Assembly (NCBI RefSeq): GCF_026151655.1
Contig: NZ_JAMQPN010000004.1
Coordinates: forward strand, 124,001 to 188,000
Direction: 5' to 3'
DNA length: 64,000 nucleotides
DNA from: Leptospira soteropolitanensis
GTDB taxonomy: Bacteria > Spirochaetota > Leptospiria > Leptospirales > Leptospiraceae
The notes under the pieces: generated by a model
Seen by the model: only the letters and a program-made list of their open reading frames with translations
Databases searched by the model: none
What the model was told of the DNA's origin: nothing
Part shown: piece after piece, positions 37,868-47,631 of the stretch
How positions within the stretch are numbered: the stretch's first letter is position 1
How the letters are laid out: the number at the start of each line of letters is the position of its first letter
Position numbers and translations under genes: made by a program

Positions 37868-39135
37868 GCGAATATACTAGAAGACACTCACGTTGGTTTG
37901 AACAAATTCTTTTGAGTTATTTGTTTCAATTTTTAACTGGCGGAATTTTACTCATCGTATCTACTGCTATACCCATTTGGGGAATTCAATTTTGGAATTC
38001 GGATGATCCAAATTTATTCACTTCACTTTTGACTACATTAACGGCTTTTTTTATTTCTACTTTTTCTTTACGTAAAATCTTTCGTCTTCCAGGTTCTGAG
38101 ACTGTATCCTATGTAATTCCGGTAGCCACTCTTTGTTTTTTAATTCCTATTTTATATATCCTTTTAACTCGTAAAACCTATTCAATCCAGGTAATGTTAG
38201 TTGGTTATTTTGTTACATTATCTTGGTGTTATTTGGGTTTTTTCCTTGGTCGAAGATATAGAATGGTTCGCTATGCTTTATTACCTTTTGGGGAAGCTCG
38301 TAATTTTGGGATTGCTCACGGGGCACTTTTTGTAGTTTTAAAACAACCTAATTTAGAAGGGCAGCGTTTTAATGCGATCGTAGCCGATTTTTCCTCAAGC
38401 GAAATGCCTGCAGAGTGGGAGAAGTTTCTTGCGAGATGCACCTTGGCGCGTATTCCCGTTTACTCAACAAAAAAAATTAGAGAAGCACTTACGGGTAGAG
38501 TTCAAATTAAGCATTTGTCCGAGAACGAATTTGGAAGCTTATTACCGTCTAGCTTTTATGAATTCGTAAAGAGAATGATTGATTTGTTGGCATCTATTAT
38601 TTCTATTCCGTTTATTTTTCCATTTCTAATATTGATTGCTATCTTGATTAAAATAGAATCAAAAGGACCTTTTTTATTTATCCAAACAAGGATGGGCTTT
38701 CAAGGTAAAACATTTAGAATGCTTAAATTTCGTACCATGTTTCATGATAAAAAAGGCAAAGGATTTACTGGATCTGGTGACGATCCCCGAATTACGAAGA
38801 TCGGAAAATTCTTAAGAAAATACCGCATTGATGAATTGCCGCAGATTATTAATGTTTTTTGGGGCCAAATGAGTTTTATTGGACCACGACCTGAATCTTT
38901 TGAATTGTCTCAGTGGTATGAAAATGACGTGCCTTTCTTTGCTTACAGACATGTTGTTCGGCCAGGCATTAGCGGATGGGCGCAAGTGAATCAAGGTTAT
39001 GCTGCCGAAGTTGATGGTATGAAGATAAAGTTAGAATTTGATTTTTATTATATAAAGAATTTCTCCTTTTGGTTAGATTTTCTAATCACCATTAAAACTG
39101 TGAAAACAATCTTCACTGGGTTTGGGGCGAGGTAA
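37864..39135 (+). CDS. Initiating polyprenyl-phosphate sugar-phosphate transferase
   Basis: A 423-residue protein. Four or so N-terminal membrane spans (about 15-145) are followed by a soluble linker and a C-terminal bacterial sugar transferase domain (about 235-423). That domain has KRMIDLLAS, the re-entrant helix, LKFRTMFHD, IDELPQIINVFWGQMSFIGPRPE split over the catalytic region, and RPGISGWAQVN. It is of the WbaP/WcaJ polyisoprenyl phosphate hexose-1-phosphate transferase type and should start O-unit synthesis on undecaprenyl phosphate at the inner membrane. The sugar is unknown. Confidence 0.9.
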   Translation: MSEYTRRHSRWFEQILLSYLFQFLTGGILLIVSTAIPIWGIQFWNSDDPNLFTSLLTTLTAFFISTFSLRKIFRLPGSETVSYVIPVATLCFLIPILYILLTRKTYSIQVMLVGYFVTLSWCYLGFFLGRRYRMVRYALLPFGEARNFGIAHGALFVVLKQPNLEGQRFNAIVADFSSSEMPAEWEKFLARCTLARIPVYSTKKIREALTGRVQIKHLSENEFGSLLPSSFYEFVKRMIDLLASIISIPFIFPFLILIAILIKIESKGPFLFIQTRMGFQGKTFRMLKFRTMFHDKKGKGFTGSGDDPRITKIGKFLRKYRIDELPQIINVFWGQMSFIGPRPESFELSQWYENDVPFFAYRHVVRPGISGWAQVNQGYAAEVDGMKIKLEFDFYYIKNFSFWLDFLITIKTVKTIFTGFGAR

Positions 39136-39145
39136 CTGAAAGTTA

Positions 39146-40333
39146 ATGAGTAAATTTATTGAAATTGCGCAAAATTTCAACAGAATATATCTGAAAGGTT
39201 TTTTGTTCAAAAACACAACTTGTCCAATACCGAGGTTATGTTTTTATTTATTGGGTATCGGAATTTATAGCATTCGTCTGACATTACTTATTTCTTTTAT
39301 ATGTTTGATTCATTATCTTTTTAACCTTAAATTTAATAAAATAAGCTTTTTTAGGCTTATCCTAATTATATTCTGGACCTGTTTTGTTTTTCTCTATTTT
39401 TTACACTTTCGACTTCCATTTTTTCCTCCTGAGTATGATGGAAGTTTAAGCTTAGTAACTTATGGTGTGAGAGCAATTCCTCTTTTGTTGTTTTTAATCT
39501 TAGGGGTACTTCAGAAAAACGATCACATTTACTTTAGTTTGGTATTATTGTTTTCTTTAGGGATGTTAACACATTCAATCTTAAATACCGTGTCAACTTT
39601 AATCACTGCAGATCCTCCTTATTATGGACGTGCATATGAATTTTTCACTGGTTCCCGTGTTAATTCTCCAGGAACAACATTACTTGCGAGCTTTTCTTCT
39701 CTGCTGTTGCTCGGCTTTTTAGGAGATAAAAATGTAAAGGAAAAGCGATTATTATATTTTCTTTTAGGAATATCAATTCTAATTTCATTGTCTATTTCCT
39801 ATATATTCATTGCTAGAACATATTTTTTTGTATTAGCTATTGGAACCGTGTTTGTCGTGATTCGGTATGCGAGTGAAACGAAGAACCTCTCTTTTCTGTT
39901 TTACTTTGTATTTGTTGTTATTTCAATTTTGATCTCAGTATTTGAATTTTTATTACCGGAAGACTTGAGTGATCGCATAGTTAATGGAGTATATTCCCGT
40001 AAAATTCAACATAGTATAGATTACTTTTCCCAAATTGGTCAGAACTTTTTTATTTATCCGAAGTCCCACCTTATTTTAGATGAGTTTTGGTTTCATAATT
40101 TCTTTTCTGATGTACATAGATCTTCTGGCCCTTATGCTGCTATCTTTGCTTATGGCGCAGTTTTTTTAACTTTCCTTAGTATTTTTGTAAATTGGAGAAA
40201 GAGATACATTAAATCACTCCTAATCATTACTCTACTTTTTATACCTTATTTACTTACATCTATTCCTTGGGAATCATCTGAATACCAGATATTAGTACTT
40301 TTTGCTGGGTTTACTTTGTTAACCACAACTTAA
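39146..40333 (+). CDS. Multi-spanning membrane protein, candidate O-antigen polymerase (Wzy)
   Basis: A 395-residue protein with about ten to twelve hydrophobic spans and a larger soluble loop around residues 275-320. Wzy proteins share little sequence, so the call rests on topology, size and its place between the initiating transferase and the Wzx-like flippase. FTGSRVNSPGTTLLASF and a late periplasmic loop recall O-antigen polymerase/ligase proteins. It starts at ATG 10 bases after the upstream stop. The alternative is a ligase. Confidence 0.6.
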   Translation: MSKFIEIAQNFNRIYLKGFLFKNTTCPIPRLCFYLLGIGIYSIRLTLLISFICLIHYLFNLKFNKISFFRLILIIFWTCFVFLYFLHFRLPFFPPEYDGSLSLVTYGVRAIPLLLFLILGVLQKNDHIYFSLVLLFSLGMLTHSILNTVSTLITADPPYYGRAYEFFTGSRVNSPGTTLLASFSSLLLLGFLGDKNVKEKRLLYFLLGISILISLSISYIFIARTYFFVLAIGTVFVVIRYASETKNLSFLFYFVFVVISILISVFEFLLPEDLSDRIVNGVYSRKIQHSIDYFSQIGQNFFIYPKSHLILDEFWFHNFFSDVHRSSGPYAAIFAYGAVFLTFLSIFVNWRKRYIKSLLIITLLFIPYLLTSIPWESSEYQILVLFAGFTLLTTT

Positions 40334-40362
40334 CAAATAATCCTAGTTTCCATTTTTAGTTT

Positions 40363-41676
40363 ATGAAGAAAATTATTCAAAATTCCCTTTGGTTAGTATT
40401 TGATAAGATAATAAAATCTCTTGTTGGTTTGTTTGTAGGTGTTTGGATTGCTCGGTATTTTGGACCAGAAAATTTTGGAAAGTTTAGTTATGCGAATTCA
40501 TTAATCATTTTATTTTCAACCATCGTGCCTCTCGGAACGGAAGGAATTCTTGTTCGCGAAATAGTAAAAAATAGCGAAAGAACTAACAATCTTCTATATG
40601 CATCCTTTTTCCTTCATTTATTTTCGGGTATTTTTCTTTTTAGCATTGCATGCACCATTCTTTATATTCTGAAGTATGAGGATGATTTAACGTTCCATAT
40701 TGGATTGATACTTGCTGTGCCAATGCTGTTTCGTTTTCTTTCTGTCCCAAGATATTTTTATGAAGCAAATACTGAAATTAAATACGTGGTTTATATTGAG
40801 AACTTTTCATTTTTGGTATTTTCTTGTATTCGAGTTTATCTTCTTATTATCAAAGCGAACCTACTTTACTTCATGTTTAGTTTTCTGTTTGAATCAATTG
40901 TTTCCTATTTTTCCATTTTTCTTTTTTATATTAAAGGCCAGATAGGGATTGGTCGGATTTCGGTCGATTTAGATCTTATCAAGGAAACGTTAAAGGAATC
41001 GTTCCCGATATTGATAGCTTCATTATCAATTATTATATATATGAAAATTGACCAGCTTATGATTGGCTCCATGCTTGGAGATACTCCAATTGGAATTTAC
41101 AGTGTAGCTGTTCGCTTAAGTGAGTTTTGGTATTTTATTCCGATGGGACTTGCATCCTCTTTTTTCCCAACTTTGATTACAAAAAAAAATCAGTCACAAT
41201 TTGATTATTTAGAATTGTTGAAAGTGCTTCATATTGTTTTGATTTCCATTTCTTTTGGAATGGCAATTGTAATCCAGTTTATTGGGGAAGACGTTATCTA
41301 TTGGCTTTACGGTACCCCATATTTAGGTGCTTCCAATGTGCTAAAGGTTTATATTTGGTCAGGTATATTTGTTTTTATCGGTGTAGCAGGTGGAAATTAC
41401 TATCTCATCGAAGGAAAGCATTCATATGTTCTTATGAAAAGTTTAGCAGGTTTGATTGTTAATGTAGTTCTAAACTATATTTGGATTCCAATTTATGGAG
41501 TTTGGGGAGCTGCTTTTGCTACCCTAGTTTCACAATTAGTAGCTTCAATGTTCATTCCATTTTTTTTTCGTGACGTTAGAGAATTGTTTTTTATTCAGCT
41601 TTCTGCTTTATCTTTTTGGAAATGGCCTTCCGTTTTGGTGTCGTTTGTTAGACGCTGGCAAACTGGAACACTATAA
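40363..41676 (+). CDS. Wzx-type O-unit flippase (MATE/MVF superfamily)
   Basis: A 437-residue polysaccharide transport protein. About twelve membrane spans are seen. The N-terminus SLWLVFDKIIKSLVGLFVGVW followed by IARYFGPENFGKFSY is diagnostic of the RfbX/Wzx family, and YMKIDQLMIGSMLGDTPIGIY matches the centre. It would move undecaprenyl-linked O-units to the periplasmic face. The gene lies just after the Wzy candidate, as expected for a Wzx/Wzy-dependent locus. Confidence 0.88.
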   Translation: MKKIIQNSLWLVFDKIIKSLVGLFVGVWIARYFGPENFGKFSYANSLIILFSTIVPLGTEGILVREIVKNSERTNNLLYASFFLHLFSGIFLFSIACTILYILKYEDDLTFHIGLILAVPMLFRFLSVPRYFYEANTEIKYVVYIENFSFLVFSCIRVYLLIIKANLLYFMFSFLFESIVSYFSIFLFYIKGQIGIGRISVDLDLIKETLKESFPILIASLSIIIYMKIDQLMIGSMLGDTPIGIYSVAVRLSEFWYFIPMGLASSFFPTLITKKNQSQFDYLELLKVLHIVLISISFGMAIVIQFIGEDVIYWLYGTPYLGASNVLKVYIWSGIFVFIGVAGGNYYLIEGKHSYVLMKSLAGLIVNVVLNYIWIPIYGVWGAAFATLVSQLVASMFIPFFFRDVRELFFIQLSALSFWKWPSVLVSFVRRWQTGTL

Positions 41677-41678
41677 GT

Positions 41679-42839
41679 TTGAAAATTTTTTTTGATCATC
41701 AAATCTTTTCGCTCCAGACTTATGGAGGTATATCTAGATATTTCTTTGAGCTAATGTCTCATCTAAGGAAGATAAGTGATGTATCAATTCGAAACTCTAT
41801 TCTGTATTCAAGAAACGTTTATTTAGATCAAAGTTTTCCACACGAGGAATATTTAAATTATGAAAATTGGTTAATTCCAAAATATTTTAAAGGAAAAAAT
41901 AGATTATTAAAGTTATTTCAAATTCTATCACTTGCTCCTAATCATGATTTAGAGATGGAGAAATTTGTTTTTCAGGAGTTTGGAAAAGGAAATTGCGATA
42001 TCTTTCATCCGACGTATTATAATCCTTATTTTTTGGATTTTGCGAAAAAATATAAAATTCCGTATGTAATTACTGTTCATGATTTAATTCATGAGAGATA
42101 TCCATACTTTTTTGAAAACTCAGCAGAAACAATACGGGAAAAAACTGAAACTGTATTGAATGCGAAAAGAGTCATAGCTATTTCGCAAAGTACGAAGAAT
42201 GATTTGATTTCCTATTATAATATTCCTGAAAACAAAATTGATGTTGTTTATCATGGAAGATCATTTAAATTACAAGGCGCTTCTACAGATATAAAAAAAG
42301 AAGAGCGCTATATTTTGTTTGTTGGAAATCGCTCTCATTATAAGAATTTTATCTTCTTTGTTGAAAGCATACTTCCCCTATTAAGAGAGTTCCATGATTT
42401 GAAAATATTTGCTGCGGGTGGAGGAGTATTTTCTTTAGAGGAATTGAAGTTATTTAAAAAATTTAAGATTGAGGATCAAGTGGTTCACAAAACATTTTTA
42501 AGCGATATAGCGCTAGCACATCTATATCAAAATGCCACTTTATTTGTTTTCCCTTCTTTATATGAGGGATTTGGCATACCTTTACTTGAAGCTATGGATG
42601 CCGGATGTCCTGTAGTTTGTAGCAATACTTCTTCCTTTCCGGAAATTGCGGAAAAATCGGCCTATTATTTTGATCCAACTAATTCTGAATCAATAGAAAA
42701 GGCCGTGAGAGAAGTTTTAACTAAAAGAGAGTTGCAAGTTCATCTAAGGGAATTAGGTTTCCAAAATATTTCTCGTTTTTCTTGGGATAAAACTGCAATT
42801 GAAACATACAAGGTATATGAGAAAGGCATAAGATACTAA
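41679..42839 (+). CDS. Family 4 glycosyltransferase, paralogue of the one at 48907
   Basis: A 386-residue GT-B transferase. It opens with FFDHQIFSLQTYGGISRYFFE, has TVHDLIHERYP and VVYHGRS at the linker, LFVGNRSHYKNF in the second domain and the E-x7-E block YEGFGIPLLEAMDAGCP. It starts at TTG two bases after the wzx stop. It resembles the protein at 48907 along its whole length, so one probably arose from the other by duplication. Mannosyl-type transferases share this pattern; the donor is not determined. Confidence 0.85.
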   Translation: MKIFFDHQIFSLQTYGGISRYFFELMSHLRKISDVSIRNSILYSRNVYLDQSFPHEEYLNYENWLIPKYFKGKNRLLKLFQILSLAPNHDLEMEKFVFQEFGKGNCDIFHPTYYNPYFLDFAKKYKIPYVITVHDLIHERYPYFFENSAETIREKTETVLNAKRVIAISQSTKNDLISYYNIPENKIDVVYHGRSFKLQGASTDIKKEERYILFVGNRSHYKNFIFFVESILPLLREFHDLKIFAAGGGVFSLEELKLFKKFKIEDQVVHKTFLSDIALAHLYQNATLFVFPSLYEGFGIPLLEAMDAGCPVVCSNTSSFPEIAEKSAYYFDPTNSESIEKAVREVLTKRELQVHLRELGFQNISRFSWDKTAIETYKVYEKGIRY

Positions 42840-43762
42840 TGAATTTATCTGTTTTAATCATCGCTTTTAACCGACCTGATCTTTTTTCAAAATTGTTGGC
42901 TAAAGTTGTTTCTGTGAATCCTACTCAAATCTATATCTCTATAGATGGTCCTAGAGAAGATAGGGAAGGCGAGAGAAAAAGAGTTGAAGAGGTGATTGCA
43001 ATTGCAAAGCAAAACTCCCTGTCTTCTAAGATTATTTTAAAGATTAATGAAAAAAACTTGGGGTGCGCTGAAGGAGTTTCTTCTGCCATAAGTTGGTTCT
43101 TTCAGAATGAGGAGAAAGGAATTATCTTAGAGGATGATTGTTATCCTAATGAATCGTTTTTTGCTTATTGCGAATTATTGCTAAATATGTATGAAAACGA
43201 CAATCGAATAGGGATGATATCTGGTAATAATTTTTTCTTTTCTCAGTATTCCATCAAGGAATCATATTATTTTTCCAAGTATTTTCATATTTGGGGATGG
43301 GCAAGTTGGCGCAGAGCTTGGGAAGGTTATGAATTAAGAACGTTTGATAAAGTCGAAATTGAAAATACTGTGAATTCTATTTTTAAAAGTAAGAAGGAAA
43401 GGGCATTTTGGGTTAAGCAAATAACAAATGCTTTTATGGGAACTATCGATACATGGGATTATCAATGGGTTTATATGAATTTTAGAAAAAAAAGACTCTC
43501 AATAATGCCTAAGATAAATCTAATTTCCAATCAGGGTTTCGGAGAATTTGCGACTCATACTGTGGAAAGTGAATCAATATTGAGTAGCATGGCAATTGGA
43601 GAACTTAGTTTTCCACTCATTCATCCGAAAAAGGTAGTTGCAGAAGAATTTACAGAATATTTTAGTCGAAGATTAATGTTTCGGCTTCCATTCTTTGAGA
43701 GGCTTTTCTATTATTCACTTCGACATATCTTTAATTTTTTTTCCAGACTTGGGATAAGATAA
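42839..43762 (+). CDS. GT-A glycosyltransferase (GNT-I-like fold)
   Basis: A 307-residue protein. LSVLIIAFNRPDLFSKLLAK opens it and the metal-binding acidic motif is GIILEDDCYP; FHIWGWASWRRAWEGYE is a conserved block of this family of bacterial sugar transferases resembling eukaryotic GnT-I. Its ATG overlaps the preceding stop (TAATG). It probably adds a sugar of the O-unit in the cytoplasm. Donor and linkage are unknown. Confidence 0.78.
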   Translation: MNLSVLIIAFNRPDLFSKLLAKVVSVNPTQIYISIDGPREDREGERKRVEEVIAIAKQNSLSSKIILKINEKNLGCAEGVSSAISWFFQNEEKGIILEDDCYPNESFFAYCELLLNMYENDNRIGMISGNNFFFSQYSIKESYYFSKYFHIWGWASWRRAWEGYELRTFDKVEIENTVNSIFKSKKERAFWVKQITNAFMGTIDTWDYQWVYMNFRKKRLSIMPKINLISNQGFGEFATHTVESESILSSMAIGELSFPLIHPKKVVAEEFTEYFSRRLMFRLPFFERLFYYSLRHIFNFFSRLGIR

Positions 43763-43764
43763 AC

Positions 43765-44691
43765 ATGAAATCAATAGATATTGTAATACCTTCATTTAAC
43801 GAAGAAGGCAACATAAAGTCTCTATATGATCGAGTCCTTAAATTAAATCTTAAAAAATATAAACTGCGTTTGCTGTATGTTGATGATGGAAGTAGGGATA
43901 ATACTCTTTTTGAAATCAAAAAACTATCTAAGAATAAAAAAGGTATAAAGGTGTCTTATATCTCTTTCTCTAGAAATTTTGGTCATCAAGTTGCATTGAA
44001 GGCTGGACTTGATCATTCGAATGCAGATGCTGTAATTTCTATGGATGCGGATTTACAACACCCTCCAGAATTAATTCCGGCACTCATTCAAAAATGGGAG
44101 GAGGGTGCTGAGATCGTTTATACAATAAGAAAAGACAATGAAAATGTTTCTTGGTTTAAACGCAATACCGCCTCAATGTTTTATAATATTCTGAATTATT
44201 TATCAGGTTTGGAAATTTCACACGGAGCAGCTGATTTCCGTCTTCTTGATAAAAAGGTGATTTTCGCCCTAAGGTTATTTAATGAAAAGAATCTTTTTAT
44301 TAGAGGGCTTGTTACGGCCATCGGATTTAAAAAAGAATCCGTCGAATATATTCCTGAATTAAGAGTTTGGGGCGTTAGTAAGTATAGTATTAAACGAATG
44401 TTTTTATTTGCCCTAGATGGAATTACTTCATTTTCTGTAAAACCTTTGCATTTTGCTACTTACTTCGGTATGGTACTTTCGTTTTTCTCTGGTGTCTATA
44501 CTATATATGCTATAGTTATATATTTTTCTTCAGATAGCGTAGTCAGTGGTTGGGCCTCTGTACTTACTAGTGTATTATTTATCGGTGGTATGCAATTAAT
44601 CATTTTAGGAATTATTGGCGAATATCTGGGAAAATTATTCATTCAATCTAAGGGGCGCCCTAATTATCTGATCAGCGAAAAGGATCTCTAA
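43765..44691 (+). CDS. Polyprenyl-phosphate sugar synthase (DPM1/GtrB-like GT2) with two C-terminal spans
   Basis: A 308-residue GT2. The GT-A domain (1-about 225) has IVIPSFNEEGNIKSLYDR, YVDDGSRDNT, and SMDADLQHPPELIP; two membrane helices follow (about 232-300), with IIGEYLGKLFIQSKGRPNYL at the end. This is the layout of GtrB/ArnC enzymes that load a sugar on undecaprenyl phosphate. The next gene encodes a large membrane protein that could use the lipid-linked sugar in the periplasm. Confidence 0.87.
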   Translation: MKSIDIVIPSFNEEGNIKSLYDRVLKLNLKKYKLRLLYVDDGSRDNTLFEIKKLSKNKKGIKVSYISFSRNFGHQVALKAGLDHSNADAVISMDADLQHPPELIPALIQKWEEGAEIVYTIRKDNENVSWFKRNTASMFYNILNYLSGLEISHGAADFRLLDKKVIFALRLFNEKNLFIRGLVTAIGFKKESVEYIPELRVWGVSKYSIKRMFLFALDGITSFSVKPLHFATYFGMVLSFFSGVYTIYAIVIYFSSDSVVSGWASVLTSVLFIGGMQLIILGIIGEYLGKLFIQSKGRPNYLISEKDL

Positions 44692-44702
44692 TTTAAGTTC
44701 TA

Positions 44703-46328
44703 ATGTATTCTAGTATATTTAAAACGGATCAACTTCTTTTTCTTTTGTTTTTTACATTCTTAATTCTGATATGGAAGCGAATTAAGTATGAAAAAACTAT
44801 TGTATTATTTTTTAGTATTTTGTTCTCATACTATATTTTCGGTCCAAATTTTAAGGCAAAATTTTGGTTAATCGATGATCATGAAATCTTTCAATTCTTA
44901 GGTTCTGAATCGAATCCAAGTGGTTGGCCTGATTTTTTTAGTGTATTAATGGATCAGACAGAAGTGGGATTATTTGGTATTAGTACACGTTATAGACCTG
45001 CTTATTATATTCTAAGGTTAATTGAAGTTTTCCTCTGGAAGGATAATTCTTTTCTTTGGTATATGTTTCGGTTTATAATAATAGTATCTTTTACCTATTC
45101 CTTAATCTTATTGTTTCGGATTTTTTTAACAACACCTGTTGCGTTGGCATGGACTTTCGCTTGTTTTAGTTTTACTTATTGGGCAGATATATATTCTCGT
45201 TTAGGACCTGGTGAAACATATGTAACTCTGGGAGTAGCTATCTATATTTTAACTACCTTCAATTGGGATAAGAAAATTCGGCAAAATCTAGGTTCCGTAA
45301 TTTTACAAGTATTGGCTCTCATGATTATAATTGGTTCAAAGGAAAATATGTTTTTAATGGCGTTTTTACCATTTTTCTTTTTTTCGAATCAATTAAACGA
45401 AAAATGGAAGTTCAGATACTATCATGCTCTATATATCATTCCAATATTATTTGGCTTTCTAATTGTATTTGCTGTAATAAAAGCAATTTCTATAAATCCT
45501 GTAGATGTGAATGGTAATAGCGCGCAGATTCCAGAGAGGTTGAGGAAATTATTCGCTTTGATTGACAATTCCCTAATCTCACAGCCATTGATTTTGTTTG
45601 TTTTACTTGGAATCGTAATTGCAGTTAAAAAGAGTTTCATTAGATTTCTAATGAAATTTTGGTCAGCTATAGCTATTTTATTATTTTTAATCATTAATAT
45701 ACTACTGAATATCGTTTTTTATAGTGGGGAATTGCCTCAAAATAATCGATATGATTTCCCTGTTGCAGTCTTCTATAACCTTTACTTTGTAATTTGTTTA
45801 GGATTGATTATTCGAATTATTTTTCCCAAAAAAATAATGAAAAACAGGCTGTTCTTTTCTTTCGTATTTTTAGTTTTTGCCTCTTTCGGTTTTTCTGCTT
45901 TCGCTATAAATGAAATCCAGAACTTCTCAAGGAAAAATTCCAAGAGGACATTGGCTTTGCATCAGACGATTGAAACATTGAAGTTTGAATCAAAAGATAA
46001 TTTAGGCATTATTTTTGTTCGGAACTTCACTGAGTTTGAACCTGCTGATTCGCTCTTACAGTATGCAAAGTATTATAATTTACAATTTCCATTTATTATG
46101 GATGTCGATGATGTTAAGTATTATTCTCAATTTCAGGATGGACTCATGTCCTACTTAAGAAATTTAAGTCTCCAGGGAGATATAACGAAAAATTTGAAGC
46201 CTCTTGGGAATTTAAAAAAGGAAAATATTGACCATTGCATACTTTTTCATTTTGGGGAATTTTCTTTTAATCCCAATGAAAAATATCCGTTTTGTAAAGA
46301 GATAAATCAACGGTTGATTGTTTATTAG
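44703..46328 (+). CDS. Large multi-spanning membrane protein, candidate GT-C glycosyltransferase
   Basis: A 541-residue hydrophobic protein with about ten to twelve spans. After the first two spans comes WLIDDHEIFQFLG, an acidic loop where GT-C enzymes place catalytic carboxylates. A soluble C-terminal domain (about 410-541) follows the last span. Placed directly after a GtrB-like synthase, it fits the periplasmic transferase of a GtrB/Gtr pair. Family assignment is tentative; there is no close family I recognise. Confidence 0.55.
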   Translation: MYSSIFKTDQLLFLLFFTFLILIWKRIKYEKTIVLFFSILFSYYIFGPNFKAKFWLIDDHEIFQFLGSESNPSGWPDFFSVLMDQTEVGLFGISTRYRPAYYILRLIEVFLWKDNSFLWYMFRFIIIVSFTYSLILLFRIFLTTPVALAWTFACFSFTYWADIYSRLGPGETYVTLGVAIYILTTFNWDKKIRQNLGSVILQVLALMIIIGSKENMFLMAFLPFFFFSNQLNEKWKFRYYHALYIIPILFGFLIVFAVIKAISINPVDVNGNSAQIPERLRKLFALIDNSLISQPLILFVLLGIVIAVKKSFIRFLMKFWSAIAILLFLIINILLNIVFYSGELPQNNRYDFPVAVFYNLYFVICLGLIIRIIFPKKIMKNRLFFSFVFLVFASFGFSAFAINEIQNFSRKNSKRTLALHQTIETLKFESKDNLGIIFVRNFTEFEPADSLLQYAKYYNLQFPFIMDVDDVKYYSQFQDGLMSYLRNLSLQGDITKNLKPLGNLKKENIDHCILFHFGEFSFNPNEKYPFCKEINQRLIVY

Positions 46329-46426
46329 CAAATAGTTTAACAAGATACTTGAATTTTTTTCATCACAATAGTATTTTATTTTTTAGAGAGATGTCGTTCT
46401 AAAAGTTATGTTTTCCTATTTCTGAT

Positions 46427-46456
46427 TTGTGTGTCGAAAAGTGTTTTAATGATAAT
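46427..46456 (+). promoter_or_regulatory. Candidate promoter before the glycosyltransferase at 46487
   Basis: TTGTGT (46427-46432) and GATAAT (46451-46456) are 18 bases apart in the 158-base AT-rich gap 46329-46486, the largest plain gap on this strand before 60 kb. The rest of the gap shows nothing recognisable. Confidence 0.3.
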
Positions 46457-46486
46457 TACTTATTACTGTTAAAGAGATATTGATTA

Positions 46487-47398
46487 ATGAGTTCAACAGA
46501 AAATATTAATATTATATCAATTGTGACTCCCTCTTTCAATCAGGGAGAGTTTATTGAGAGAACTTTGAAATCCGTTATTTCTCAGGAAGGCGATTTCTTT
46601 ATCGATTATATTGTTATGGATGGAAAATCCAATGACAACACTGTCGATATTTTGGATTATTTTAAAAAAAAATATGATGTAGGTGAATTAGTACAGGAAT
46701 TTAAAGGTCGAAAATTTAAAAAATTTCAAATAGATTCGAATTGCAAGGTAAATTGTCTTGGAGTTAGCTATCGGTTTTATTCCGAAAAAGACAAGGGGCA
46801 AACGAATGCGATCAATAATGGCTGGAAAATTGCAGAAGGCAATATTATTGCTTGGTTGAATTCTGACGATGTTTATCTTCCTGGTGCCTTAAGCAAAGTT
46901 GTTAGTCTGTTTTTAAATAAAGATGTCTATGCTCTTTATGCAATAGGACTCCATATAGATAAGAGTGACAATTTAATAGAATTTTATCCAATTGAAACAT
47001 ATTCTTTTTCAAGGCTGTTTGAATATTGCATTATATGCCAACCGACGGTCTTTTTGAGACGCGATATATTGGATATTATCGGCTATCTAAATGAATCTCT
47101 TGGTTATTGTATGGATTACGAGTATTGGCTGAGAGTAGCAAAGAGTTTCGAATTTACATTCCTTCCTAAAACAATTGCTTGTACGAGAATACATGAAAAT
47201 ACAAAAACAAGTCAAAATTTCAACGTACATAACGAAATTCTTGCAATGCAAAAAAATTTGATCGGTAAGGTCTCTGCGCATTGGCTTTTCTTTTATGCAA
47301 AATATTTTCTGTTAAAAATGGGAATATTTGGAAATGGAATTTTATTGAAAATCGCAGTTAGGTTATATGCTTATTTCTTAAGGTTAAAATACCAATAA
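46487..47398 (+). CDS. Family 2 glycosyltransferase
   Basis: A 303-residue GT-A transferase. ISIVTPSFNQGEFIERTLKS opens it, an unusually long insertion (about residues 68-92) follows YIVMDGKSNDNT, then EKDKGQTNAINNGWKIAEGN and the acidic motif WLNSDDVY. MDYEYWLRVAKSF marks the acceptor side. It shares one base with the next small gene (TAATG). Sugar unknown. Confidence 0.85.
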   Translation: MSSTENINIISIVTPSFNQGEFIERTLKSVISQEGDFFIDYIVMDGKSNDNTVDILDYFKKKYDVGELVQEFKGRKFKKFQIDSNCKVNCLGVSYRFYSEKDKGQTNAINNGWKIAEGNIIAWLNSDDVYLPGALSKVVSLFLNKDVYALYAIGLHIDKSDNLIEFYPIETYSFSRLFEYCIICQPTVFLRRDILDIIGYLNESLGYCMDYEYWLRVAKSFEFTFLPKTIACTRIHENTKTSQNFNVHNEILAMQKNLIGKVSAHWLFFYAKYFLLKMGIFGNGILLKIAVRLYAYFLRLKYQ

Positions 47399-47631
47399 TG
47401 GATTCAAATCGCTTGGTTTATATTAAAAAGTTTGTTTGGTTGCCATATGGGCAAAAAATGATTCAAGTATTCTGTCTTGAGCAGGGAGCAATAAGAAAAG
47501 CAATTTGTTATAATGAATTTTTGAACAAAAGTTTTGAGATTCTTGACTTAGCAGATATTCGGATATCGGATTCTAGCGAAAACTTTCCCTCAAATAGTGA
47601 AGAGTTTTTAAGATTTGAAAATTATCTTTGA
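47398..47631 (+). CDS. Small protein of unknown function
   Basis: A 77-residue protein with no motif I recognise. Its ATG overlaps the preceding glycosyltransferase stop (TAATG) and its end overlaps the next glycosyltransferase start by 17 bases. This arrangement fits the tight coupling of the locus and is the main argument that it is translated. It is not membrane-like; the first half is mixed (FVWLPYGQKMIQVFCLEQ), the second acidic with many serines. It could be a remnant of a larger gene. Confidence 0.5.
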   Translation: MDSNRLVYIKKFVWLPYGQKMIQVFCLEQGAIRKAICYNEFLNKSFEILDLADIRISDSSENFPSNSEEFLRFENYL

